From contig CANRHP010000014.1 in NCBI GenBank assembly GCA_947630455.1, forward strand, positions 1-34,108: DNA of 34,108 nucleotides. The letters are read 5' to 3'. The notes beneath the pieces were generated by a model. It had not been told where the DNA came from. It saw nothing but the letters and a program-made list of their open reading frames with translations, and ran no database searches. Both the position numbers and the translations under genes were made by a program. Shown here in pieces: positions 9,788 to 17,821 of this stretch; the stretch's first letter is position 1; the number at the start of each line of letters is the position of its first letter. Source of the DNA: an uncultured Clostridia bacterium (GTDB lineage: Bacteria > Bacillota > Clostridia > Christensenellales > CAG-314).

Positions 9788-12154
9788 TCAAGAAATCCGC
9801 TTGAAATGATAATGTCTGAAAGAACTATGTAGAAAACTATCTATTGAAGATGATAATTTTGTACTATCGGTTACACCGCTAAACTTTTCTGTATATTCTA
9901 CACGTCCCGTCCCCCATATTGATTGAGAATCCCAATAAAAGCTCTCCCATTGGCTTGGTGCAGACTCGTATGCATCTTGAATAATCAAGCTTTGCAATCC
10001 GGAACATCCCTCAAAGCTGCCTTCACCAATCGCTACAACATCTGCTCCCAAAGTAATCTTTGTCAACATAGAACAGCCGTAAAACGCATTCACATCAAGA
10101 GCTCCGCTACGAACCGTTATCTCACGCAATGAATCGGGAATATAATAGTTATAATATAAGGTGTAGCTATAGATATCAAAAATACTTCCGGAGTTTACAG
10201 TAGTTAAATATTGCATGATTCCACCATCATTTTTCGTTCTACTTTCCTTCCATCCGAAAATATAACCGAATACACTATTATGAGCACCGTGAATCCCTGT
10301 AGAATTTGACTTTTTATACCCAACAAAAGGTAAATCCATAACAGTTAAAGATCTACACCCTTTAAAGGCTGCTGCTCCAATTTGTGTTACACTGTCAGGA
10401 ACAGCAATTTCTGTCAAATTACTACATTCCGAAAACGCGGAATCGCCGATGCGCTCCACACTGTTACCTATTGTTACGCTCGTAAAACCACTGCATCCAT
10501 AAAATGCTCGCGCACCGATGCTTGTCACACTTTCCGGAATCACTACACCTTTTAGTGCGGAGTTATTAAGAAATGCACTCTCTGCTATTTCTTTCACAGG
10601 TAATCCTAAATGTGAGAACGGAATGACAATTACTTCATCTCTACAACTACCACGACCCGACACAATATAATATTGTTGATTCGAACTCAATTCATATTCT
10701 AACCCTTCGCTAGGCTTTGGCGCTCCGCAGTTGCGACACTGTCCATCATCGCCGTAATCATGCTTTGGCTCCCCGTACTCAAAAGTGGTTTCACCTTTCG
10801 TGCCACAAACTGCGCAGGAGTAGTAATATGTTGCGGCTCTTGCGCATGTTGCCTCGGAAACCAAATACAGTTCCTCTACCTTCCGTTCTGTGAAGTTATG
10901 CTTTCCGGTCGGCTCTCCGTGCTCAAAAGTGGCTTCATCTTTCGCACCACAAACGGCGCAGGAGTAATAATACTTTGCAGGAGATACGCACGTTGCTTGA
11001 GACGCCAAATATTTCTCCTCTACCTTATGTTCGGTAAAGCTATGCTTTCCAGTCGGGTTACCGTGTTCAAATATTTCTGAACCTTTTTCCCCGCAAACCA
11101 CACAGGAATAATAATACTTCGCAGGAGAACCGCATGTTGCCTCGGATGCCAAATACAGTTCCTCTACCTTCCGTTCTGTAAAGGTATGTTTTCCGGTCGG
11201 CTCTCCGTTCTCAAAAGTGGTTTCACCTTTCGCACCGCAAACTGCGCAGGAGTAATAGTACTTTGCGGGAGATACGCACGTTGCTTGAGACGCCAAATAT
11301 TTCTCCTCTACCTTATGTTCGGTAAAGCTATGCTTTCCGGTCGGCTCTCCATGCTCAAAAATGGTTTCACCTTTCGCACCGCAAACCGCGCAGGAGTAAT
11401 AGTACTTTGCGGGAGATACGCATGTTGCCTCAGATGCCAGATACAGTTCCTCTACATTCTGTTCGGTAAAGCTGTGCTTTCCAGTCGGCTCTGTTCGGTC
11501 ATCCTCAAAAGTTGTTCTGCAAACCGTACAATTATAGACAGTATATCCTCCGGTTACACATGTAGCTGCTACTATGCGATCCACAGTAAATGCTGTGCAA
11601 TTTGCCTTGTTATGCACGACATTTTTTCCGGGACAACCTTTGGATGTTTCACCACTTCCGCTACTCTGACTTCCGGTTCCGCTGCCTTCACCTGTGCCAC
11701 CTGTACTGCCTCCGGGATTTCCACCTGTTGTGCCGCCCGGAGTTTGAGTTGTCCCGCTGCCGCCACCGATATCACCGCCAGGATTGTCTCCGGTGTTTCC
11801 GCCGGTGCCTTCACCTGTAGTGCCGCCGGCTCCCGTGCCTGTTCCTGTGCCAGTTCCCGTACCACTGCCGGTTCCACTGCCTGTACCGGTTCCACTGCCG
11901 GAGTTACCACCTGTACTGCCGCCAGTGTTTCCACTGGTTCCTGTGCCGCTGCCGGTTCCTGTGCCACTGCCTGTTCCCGTGCCACTGCCTGTTCCTGTGC
12001 CACTGCCTGTTCCTGTGCCACCAATACCACCGGTGCCTCCATCAGGATTGGGAGTAGTGGCACCGAATTTGTAAACAAATATCACTACCGCAGCAGCAAG
12101 CGCAAGCACCAACACTACTGCAAGGACAATGAGCCAAATGCGTTTTGTTTTCAT
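9788..12154 (-). CDS. Surface-exposed, N-terminally anchored multidomain protein: TM segment, Gly/Thr/Ser-rich stalk, five 48-aa Cys-containing repeats, BspA-like LRR domain
   Basis: N-terminal [32 protein letters not shown]; (GTGTGS)n stalk; repeated [51 protein letters not shown] units such as [43 protein letters not shown]. Confidence 0.85.
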   Translation of the reverse strand: MKTKRIWLIVLAVVLVLALAAAVVIFVYKFGATTPNPDGGTGGIGGTGTGSGTGTGSGTGTGSGTGTGSGTGTSGNTGGSTGGNSGSGTGTGSGTGSGTGTGTGTGTGAGGTTGEGTGGNTGDNPGGDIGGGSGTTQTPGGTTGGNPGGSTGGTGEGSGTGSQSSGSGETSKGCPGKNVVHNKANCTAFTVDRIVAATCVTGGYTVYNCTVCRTTFEDDRTEPTGKHSFTEQNVEELYLASEATCVSPAKYYYSCAVCGAKGETIFEHGEPTGKHSFTEHKVEEKYLASQATCVSPAKYYYSCAVCGAKGETTFENGEPTGKHTFTERKVEELYLASEATCGSPAKYYYSCVVCGEKGSEIFEHGNPTGKHSFTEHKVEEKYLASQATCVSPAKYYYSCAVCGAKDEATFEHGEPTGKHNFTERKVEELYLVSEATCARAATYYYSCAVCGTKGETTFEYGEPKHDYGDDGQCRNCGAPKPSEGLEYELSSNQQYYIVSGRGSCRDEVIVIPFSHLGLPVKEIAESAFLNNSALKGVVIPESVTSIGARAFYGCSGFTSVTIGNSVERIGDSAFSECSNLTEIAVPDSVTQIGAAAFKGCRSLTVMDLPFVGYKKSNSTGIHGAHNSVFGYIFGWKESRTKNDGGIMQYLTTVNSGSIFDIYSYTLYYNYYIPDSLREITVRSGALDVNAFYGCSMLTKITLGADVVAIGEGSFEGCSGLQSLIIQDAYESAPSQWESFYWDSQSIWGTGRVEYTEKFSGVTDSTKLSSSIDSFLHSSFRHYHFKRIS
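10774..11494 (-). repeat. Five tandem 144-bp (48-aa) coding repeats, alternating two subtypes
   Basis: Protein repeat [48 protein letters not shown]. Subtypes [14 protein letters not shown] and [14 protein letters not shown] alternate A-B-A-B-A. Confidence 0.85.
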
Positions 12155-12186
12155 AGTTATTTCTCCTTGTGTATAAAGTTCAGCAA

Positions 12187-12216
12187 CAAAAAAGTGCCGT
12201 TCTTGCGAAACGGCAC
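12187..12216 (-). terminator. Intrinsic terminator in the 5' leader of the 9788-12154 gene (leader RNA A)
   Basis: Minus strand GTGCCGTT-TCGCAAG-AACGGCAC-TTTTTTG, only ~30 nt upstream of the start codon. Confidence 0.85.
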
Positions 12217-12348
12217 CCGTAAAGCGCCTCTTCGCATAGTTGCGACACTAGTTTACAATATTATCCGAAAAAGGGATTATATGTTGCGAATAAGGTATGC
12301 TCTACCTAAGAGATACCCATTTCCGAATAATATTAAACTGTGTCGCAA
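12187..12348 (-). ncRNA. Candidate structured leader RNA A
   Basis: TTGCGACACAGTTTAATATTAT..CGGAAA pairs with TTTTTCGGATAATATTGTAAACTAGTGTCGCAA (about 29 pairs), enclosing a small branched domain and followed by a linker and terminator. Confidence 0.65.
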
Positions 12349-12352
12349 TTGT

Positions 12353-12381
12353 ATTGTACAATACGGCGGGGCAATTGTCAA
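12353..12381 (-). promoter_or_regulatory. Sigma-A-type promoter for leader RNA A
   Basis: Minus strand TTGACA-17 nt-TACAAT. Confidence 0.85.
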
Positions 12382-12478
12382 TAAATAAAATACAGACACT
12401 GCCCTGCACACTATTGTTAGCAGCAAATAACCTGTCGTGCGCAAACGCTATGCTAACACAACAGCCTTTTTTGAACAA

Positions 12479-12509
12479 CAAAAAAGTGCCGTCCCTACCG
12501 AAACGGCAC
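12479..12509 (-). terminator. Intrinsic terminator of leader RNA B
   Basis: Minus strand GTGCCGTT-TCGGTAGG-GACGGCAC-TTTTTTG. Confidence 0.85.
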
Positions 12510-12640
12510 TGTAGATGCGTGTCTCGATAGTTACCACACTATTACTTTCCAAAAACTTGCGCTATTGGGAATTGACACACTTATCTACCGATGAGATTGT
12601 GCACAAATTTTTGGAATATTAAAAGTAATAATGTGGTAGC
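12479..12640 (-). ncRNA. Candidate structured RNA B (orphan paralog of leader A, no ORF behind it)
   Basis: TACCACATTATTACTTT(TAATATT)CCAAAAA pairs with TTTTTGGAAAGTAATAGTGTGGTA. Same promoter-stem-linker-terminator layout as RNA A. Confidence 0.65.
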
Positions 12641-12643
12641 TAC

Positions 12644-12672
12644 ATTGTACTATATAGGTGGAAAAATGTCAA
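12644..12672 (-). promoter_or_regulatory. Sigma-A-type promoter for RNA B
   Basis: Minus strand TTGACA-17 nt-TACAAT. Confidence 0.85.
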
Positions 12673-12830
12673 GCAGTGCGCGAAGCGAAGCCATATTGTA
12701 GAGGACTGCCTCAATTTCCGCAACACACCGACCTTGCTCCATCGGGAGCGAGGGTGTTCGGTGCAAAACAATCTGCAACGAGCGTACACAGTACGCGAAG
12801 CGAAGCCGTTTTGCACCGAATACCCGAGCG
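12671..12830. repeat. Second locus of the 115-bp repeat (one full unit plus flanking partial)
   Basis: cgaagcgaagccatattgtagaggactgcctcaatttccgcaacacaccgaccttgctccatcgggagcgagggtgttcggtgcaaaacaatctgcaacgagcgtac.cagtacgcgaagcgaagccgttttgcaccgaatacccgagcg, nearly identical to 830-1078. aagcc at 12688 and 12803 (115 bp apart). Confidence 0.92.
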
Positions 12831-12831
12831 A

Positions 12832-13752
12832 CTATTCGTCGTGGTTCATTTCCGCAATTTGACGGCAGCGCTCAATGACGGCAAGGCGCAGCCGCTGAGG
12901 CTTTTCCACTCGCACACCGCTGCCGAGAGACAATATTTTGTTTACAAGCAACTCGTCATAGGGAAGAATCGCCTTGGCAAGAAAGCTCTCCCCCATTTTT
13001 GCAACGGCGCTGACGCCCAACCACTCTTCGCATGCGGAAAGCGCACCCGGGGCAACGGTAAGCAAAACCTCGCACATTTCCTTGCCCTTGAGCACGTCCG
13101 TCTTTATCACACTGCTGTCTACCCCGTCGAAGCTTCTGCCGCTGAATTTGTCTCCCACCTCCAGCCGAACTATGCGGGAGATCTTGAAATAGCGAAAATC
13201 CCTGCGCAAACGACAAAAGCTGTACACGTACCAAGCCCCGTCCTTGAGTATCAGACAATAGGGCTCGATGATACGCACCGAATCAACGCCGTCCTTGGAA
13301 TGGTACTCGATGTGACACAGCTTTTTTTGCGCTATGCAATCGGATATTGTGTTGACCAACTCGCCCAAAACACTGTCGCCGCCGTCCACGATAAGCTGTT
13401 CGCTCTTTAACACTGTTACGCCGGCATGCGTTCGGTTGAGACCCTGCAGCTTGGTGGTTACACGTTTGGTTACGTCGTCCTGCAATGTGGAGCTTTGTAA
13501 GCTGAAAATAAGACGCTCGTACTCCTCGGGAGTAAAGTAGGTGGCTTTGAGCTTGTAATTTTCCACTATACGCCAACCACCGCCACGCCCGAGACAGCTT
13601 TCAATCGGTACACCGCCCTCTGATAGCATAGACATATAGCGATAAACGGAGCGAACGGAAATTTCATATTTTTTTGCCAAGTCCTCCGCGCGCACAAGCC
13701 CGTCTGCAGAAAGCAGAGTGGACAGCATACCTACCAACACGGGAATTTGCAT
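12832..13752 (-). CDS. WYL-domain transcriptional regulator (HTH_11/DeoR-like, YafY family)
   Basis: N-terminal HTH (RAEDLAKKYEISVRSVYRYMSMLSEGGVPIESCLGRGGGWRI) and WYL core (IEPYCLILKDGAWYVYSFCRLRRDFRYFKISRI). Confidence 0.9.
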   Translation of the reverse strand: MQIPVLVGMLSTLLSADGLVRAEDLAKKYEISVRSVYRYMSMLSEGGVPIESCLGRGGGWRIVENYKLKATYFTPEEYERLIFSLQSSTLQDDVTKRVTTKLQGLNRTHAGVTVLKSEQLIVDGGDSVLGELVNTISDCIAQKKLCHIEYHSKDGVDSVRIIEPYCLILKDGAWYVYSFCRLRRDFRYFKISRIVRLEVGDKFSGRSFDGVDSSVIKTDVLKGKEMCEVLLTVAPGALSACEEWLGVSAVAKMGESFLAKAILPYDELLVNKILSLGSGVRVEKPQRLRLAVIERCRQIAEMNHDE

Positions 13753-13912
13753 ATATTTGCCTCCGATTGAATATTATTGAGTGGTTTGTTCTCAACAAAC
13801 TATGGCACACCATACGCGGCGACCTTCAAACGCAAAACATTCGATCGAATTACAGAAGGGATAAATTGCGTATCGAAGTCGAAACGAGTGCCATAGTTAA
13901 ATTATAAAATAC

Positions 13913-13928
13913 TGACAATATATTGTCA
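13913..13928. promoter_or_regulatory. Perfect 16-bp palindromic operator candidate
   Basis: TGACAATA|TATTGTCA in the divergent region between the WYL regulator gene and a small plus-strand ORF. Confidence 0.65.
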
Positions 13929-13966
13929 AGATTTTATAAAAAAATGTCAAAATAATTTTAAAAAAC

Positions 13967-13982
13967 TGCCAACATATTGTCA
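13967..13982. promoter_or_regulatory. Second, imperfect copy of the operator overlapping a putative -35
   Basis: TGCCAACATATTGTCA; TTGTCA at 13977-13982 doubles as a -35 with TTTATA 17 nt downstream. Confidence 0.5.
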
Positions 13983-14034
13983 AATTTAGTATGATAAAAT
14001 TTATATATAAAAATGAAAAAACGGAGGCACCCAA

Positions 14035-14205
14035 ATGAATTACGATTGCTCCAACGAATTTGATCTGGACGACATTTACGCCAAGCTTCTCGGAGCAAAT
14101 GCTCCGAAAACAGTTGCAATGCGTGACTTTTTTGCGCCGATAATACGCCTTGCCGACTTCCAACGCGCGATGAGCAGCATTGTGGGCGCGCCGCTAAACA
14201 GGTGA
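14035..14205 (+). CDS. Small hypothetical protein (56 aa)
   Basis: ATG preceded by ACGGAGGCACCCAA; MNYDCSNEFDLDDIYAKLLGANAPKTVAMRDFFAPIIRLADFQRAMSSIVGAPLNR*. Below the ORF-track size cut-off. Confidence 0.5.
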   Translation: MNYDCSNEFDLDDIYAKLLGANAPKTVAMRDFFAPIIRLADFQRAMSSIVGAPLNR

Positions 14206-14275
14206 CGCGATACACAATGACAAGGCTTGCGCCCAACGCGCGTTTTGCCGATAACCCTTTCGAAATGACTTGGAC

Positions 14276-15385
14276 TTACTTCTTTTTTATCCCGCCGGCT
14301 CCGTTCAGTACACCGGATTCGAATGTATAGGTAAAGCATTGCAGCTCGCGATAATCCGCAATTGCTTCGTTGACAAGCGCCTCTCCGTAGCCGGTACGTG
14401 AGTAGCGTCCTTCCCAAAGTCCAAAAGCAAGAGAACCGGGCGTAGTGTTGATCTCATTGACATACAGGTTGCCGGTTGTTTTGTCTAACAGATAGTCCAC
14501 GCGTATCACCCCGCTAAAACCAAACTTTTCGTATATATCCGCCGTTTGACGGCATACTTCCTTTTTTAGGCCTTCCGAAATTTCGGAAGGCTTTTTTTCG
14601 GCATTGTTTTCGATGTACTTATCCTCAAAAGTCAAAAGCTCGTTGACTGTTACGGGTACGTCAACATTACTTACGCGTACCTCACCTCTGTCACGCAGTG
14701 CAGCACAGTTGAGTTCGACAAAATCCGTCAAAGCTTCCTCTACAAGCACATGGGGAGAGTACTCAAAGGCCTGCTTCAATGCGCTGTCCAACTCGTTTAT
14801 TTCGTGCACCACCTTGACTCCTATGCTGGAGCCCAAAAGCGATGGCTTTACAATCAAGGGCAAGCTGAGCTGCGCTACAGACTGCGCCGCCTGCTCAGGG
14901 CTTTTGCGAGATACATCCACTCCCTTTACCGTTTTGAAACCAAGGCATGTAAGCATGCGCTTTGTGAGTATCTTGTCCATGGCAATTGCGCTTGACGCCA
15001 CATCGGAACCCACAAGGGGAATTCCACACAATTGACATAACGCCGCCACCGTGCCGTCTTCGCCGTTAAGCCCGTGACAACAGTTGACGGCAACATCCAC
15101 ATTAAGCTTTGTTAGGCGCGTGCCTTTGACAATGCCGATGGCACCTTCGCCCGTCAAAAAGACCACACGGCTTTTCGGCTTTTCCACAAGGTGTCTTTTG
15201 GGCGTCCAATCGTTGCCTACAAGGTGGGCGCGATTGTTTTTGTCTAAGTAAACGCTGATAATATTGCCCTTAAAATAGCCCTTTGCAAGACAAGCGGTGA
15301 TTACGGAAATGTCGTGTTCGCAGCTTTTGCCGCCGTAAATCAATACAATAGTAGGCATATCTGCGCTTTTTGAATTTTTTTTCAT
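14276..15385 (-). CDS. ddl: D-alanine--D-alanine ligase
   Basis: VLIYGGKSCEHDISVITA, VNCCHGLNGEDGTVAALCQLCGIPLVGSDV, SLLGSSIGVKVV, GVIRVDYLLD...LYVNEINTTPGS. Start MKKNSKS at 15385 (GGAG-AAAAAA-ATG) or MKTNQH at 15415; the ORF track extends to 15535. Confidence 0.92.
   Translation of the reverse strand: MKKNSKSADMPTIVLIYGGKSCEHDISVITACLAKGYFKGNIISVYLDKNNRAHLVGNDWTPKRHLVEKPKSRVVFLTGEGAIGIVKGTRLTKLNVDVAVNCCHGLNGEDGTVAALCQLCGIPLVGSDVASSAIAMDKILTKRMLTCLGFKTVKGVDVSRKSPEQAAQSVAQLSLPLIVKPSLLGSSIGVKVVHEINELDSALKQAFEYSPHVLVEEALTDFVELNCAALRDRGEVRVSNVDVPVTVNELLTFEDKYIENNAEKKPSEISEGLKKEVCRQTADIYEKFGFSGVIRVDYLLDKTTGNLYVNEINTTPGSLAFGLWEGRYSRTGYGEALVNEAIADYRELQCFTYTFESGVLNGAGGIKKK
14570..14598 (+). terminator. 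Terminator-like perfect palindrome inside ddl, oriented to the plus strand
   Basis: GCCTTCCGAAA|TTTCGGAAGGC followed by TTTTTTT, within the codons for KKPSEISEGLKK on the minus strand. Confidence 0.6.
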
Positions 15386-15420
15386 TTTTTTCTCCATATG
15401 CTGATTTGTTTTCATCTCTG

Positions 15421-16884
15421 TCAGATATTTACAACGTCGGGCAAATCGTTTTGAAATACAAGTATTCCTCCCATTGCCAACGGTGCCGCCAGCTGTACCG
15501 CGCCGGCAAGATTTTGTGCAGTCATCACTCTGCACCCGCTCAAGGTCAATCCCTCTACAAGAAAATCGGCATTTTTACCCAATACCACCGCCGCGTCACA
15601 AGCTTGACCCAACAACAGCCCGCATTGCACGTTCATTTCGCGGCGAAGCTTGCCGCACTCTACCAATCCCTGCGTAATGACTACCTTGGGACATACAAAG
15701 CTTTTGAGCGTTTTACAGCAGCTCTCCACACCGGGGAGACTGCCGTTGTAGCTGTCGTCTAAAATGTAAAATCCGTTGCCTTTGGTAAGCTGCAGCCGAT
15801 GCGGCGTCTGCTTTATCCTGACAGTGTTTGCAATAGTATCGAAAAGCGGCTGTCCTAAACGAAGCGTCGCCTGTATACATATTTCTAATGTATTCGTTAT
15901 ATAGGAGGCTACTTGCGGAAGCTTGACCGTGCGTACATCTCCGGACACATTGACAGAAATTGATGTACCGTCAAAATCCACGGTCGAGTCCGTTTGCAGC
16001 CCTTCATTTGACAAAAACTTTGCGCACACACCGCAGCTTGTAAAGCTCAGAGCAATGTCGTCTCTGCTGTTTAATATGCAAAAACCGTCTTGAGGAAGAT
16101 TTTCTACAAGCTCTCTCTTGGTGAGAATAACATTTTGCAAGCTTTTGAATGTGGACAAATGCTGCGCACACACGCCCGTCACAATGCCGTATTTGGGTCG
16201 ATAGAGCTTGCACAATGCGGCAATATCCCCTTTTTGACGCGCTCCGAACTCCAGCAGGACGTAACGAGCACCGTTGAGATCGGTTTTGTTGATAAATGCC
16301 GCAATACCTAACGGCGTGTTGCAGCTGCCTTGAGGAGAAATACAATTGTTTAGCAGTGCGGAAAGCATGTCCTTGACGGACGTCTTGCCGTAGCTGCCAG
16401 TTACTGCAATAACCTTTGCGCCGCTTTGCCGCAGCTTGACTTGTGCAAGACGAAGGTAGTGATGATTTATCAGCAAATCCAAGGGCAGACACAGCCCCCA
16501 AGCAAACAACACAAAAAGAGGCAGCAGCCAAACCCACCAGCTTATATTGACGAATACACACAGAATACTAAGCACAATCGCTTCCGCCGTCAACATACGC
16601 CAGATACGTTTTGTGAGCTTAAGCGGGCTTTTGCGCGGAAGAGTATTCCAAACAACGGCAAGCAGGGCAAACAACCCCGCATCAAAGTAAATGCCGTACT
16701 GCCAAAGCTTTATCGCCACCACCGCAATAACCTGCGTGAGCAAAAGTATCATATAGTAAAGCGAAAAACAAAGCTTAAAATATCCCCGCACAGGGCGGTA
16801 GCTTGCCGCCTGCAGCACACGAAAACACTCCGCTGACAGGGCAGTTAGGCATATAGCACTAAATATCTCCGTTGCAATTTTCAC
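15421..16884 (-). CDS. Mur ligase family protein, MurF-like, with N-terminal multi-TM domain
   Basis: Walker A VIAVTGSYGKTSVKDMLSALL, LLEFGARQKGDIAALCKLYRPKYGIVTGV, HRLQLTKGNGFYILDDSYNGSLPGVESC; residues ~1-150 are mostly hydrophobic helices. Confidence 0.88.
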   Translation of the reverse strand: MKIATEIFSAICLTALSAECFRVLQAASYRPVRGYFKLCFSLYYMILLLTQVIAVVAIKLWQYGIYFDAGLFALLAVVWNTLPRKSPLKLTKRIWRMLTAEAIVLSILCVFVNISWWVWLLPLFVLFAWGLCLPLDLLINHHYLRLAQVKLRQSGAKVIAVTGSYGKTSVKDMLSALLNNCISPQGSCNTPLGIAAFINKTDLNGARYVLLEFGARQKGDIAALCKLYRPKYGIVTGVCAQHLSTFKSLQNVILTKRELVENLPQDGFCILNSRDDIALSFTSCGVCAKFLSNEGLQTDSTVDFDGTSISVNVSGDVRTVKLPQVASYITNTLEICIQATLRLGQPLFDTIANTVRIKQTPHRLQLTKGNGFYILDDSYNGSLPGVESCCKTLKSFVCPKVVITQGLVECGKLRREMNVQCGLLLGQACDAAVVLGKNADFLVEGLTLSGCRVMTAQNLAGAVQLAAPLAMGGILVFQNDLPDVVNI

Positions 16885-16887
16885 CGA

Positions 16888-17571
16888 TCACTCCACAAAG
16901 TTCTGTATAGTTTGGGCAAAGGCGCGGGGAGATCGAAAAAAGGCAAAGTGATCGCCCTCGATTTCCACTAAGCTGCTTTCGGGGATAAGACGACGAAGAG
17001 TACGCGCCTGCCATATAGGGACTGCGGCGTCGTCGCGCCCGGCAACGATAAGCACGGGACAAATTATACGCTTGGCGTAACGACTCAAATCCTCGTTTAT
17101 CACCTTGATAAATGTTGCGCGCATTGTATCGCTGCAGTTGAGATAATCGTCGCTGGCATTTGAAATATCAATTTTTCCGAAAAGCTTTTTGAATTTGTAT
17201 CGCCTCACATGCAACCACCGTTTCAGCGAAAAACGCCGTATCCCCGCAGGCGCGACCAATAGTATGCGCGACACAAGTTCGGGATGAGTTGCAGCAAACA
17301 CCATTGCTACTCGACATCCGAAGCTGTGACACACAAGCGCTGCACGTACAATGCCCTGCTTTTGAAAAAAGTCGTACAGATCCTCGGCATAATCGCCGAC
17401 ATTCCAACCGGCTGCTGGCGGCGGATCGCTTTTGCCAAAGCCGCGCATATCAACAAGGATATTGTGCAGATTAGGAAGCTTGTCGACAACGGGTGAAAAT
17501 ATACTGCCGTCGCAGCCCCAGCCGTGCAGATACACAACAGTAATGCCTCTGCCCGTTTGCAAAAAATACAC
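16888..17571 (-). CDS. Alpha/beta hydrolase
   Basis: TVVYLHGWGCDGSIFSPVVDKL, VDMRGFGKSDPP, LVCHSFGCRVAM nucleophile elbow, VAGRDDAAVPIWQA, IEGDHFAFF. Confidence 0.88.
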   Translation of the reverse strand: MYFLQTGRGITVVYLHGWGCDGSIFSPVVDKLPNLHNILVDMRGFGKSDPPPAAGWNVGDYAEDLYDFFQKQGIVRAALVCHSFGCRVAMVFAATHPELVSRILLVAPAGIRRFSLKRWLHVRRYKFKKLFGKIDISNASDDYLNCSDTMRATFIKVINEDLSRYAKRIICPVLIVAGRDDAAVPIWQARTLRRLIPESSLVEIEGDHFAFFRSPRAFAQTIQNFVE

Positions 17572-17736
17572 TCGCCCACCTCAAGCTATTGTATGACCGA
17601 AAATAACAAAAAGTGACCGATTTCACACTAATTTGCCCTTTGTTGACAGAATCGTTTTTTTCAAATATTTTGTGTAAGGCAATATCTAAAGCTAAATTTT
17701 ATACCAATATATAATAAAAATACGACATAAAACATG

Positions 17737-17757
17737 TACTATGTCTGAAATAGTAAT
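17737..17757. repeat. 21-bp exact intergenic repeat, copy 2
   Basis: tactatgtctgaaatagtaat, identical to 330-350. Confidence 0.85.
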
Positions 17758-17821
17758 TTATAAATTGTTAAAATACGAAATAATTGACGTTTTTAAATAT
17801 TCCATAACTTCAGAAAGTATT

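Noticed and set aside
12187-12381. T-box leader
   Set aside because: No AGGGUGG-type T-box sequence or specifier-loop layout seen, and the downstream gene is a surface LRR protein rather than an amino-acid gene.
11186-12388. 400-aa plus-strand ORF and nested PVPVPVP-rich ORFs
   Set aside because: Antisense read of the repeat-rich surface protein gene; low complexity comes from the GTGTGS stalk.
12658-13410. 250-aa plus-strand ORF beginning in the second repeat copy
   Set aside because: Repeat translation followed by antisense of the WYL regulator gene.
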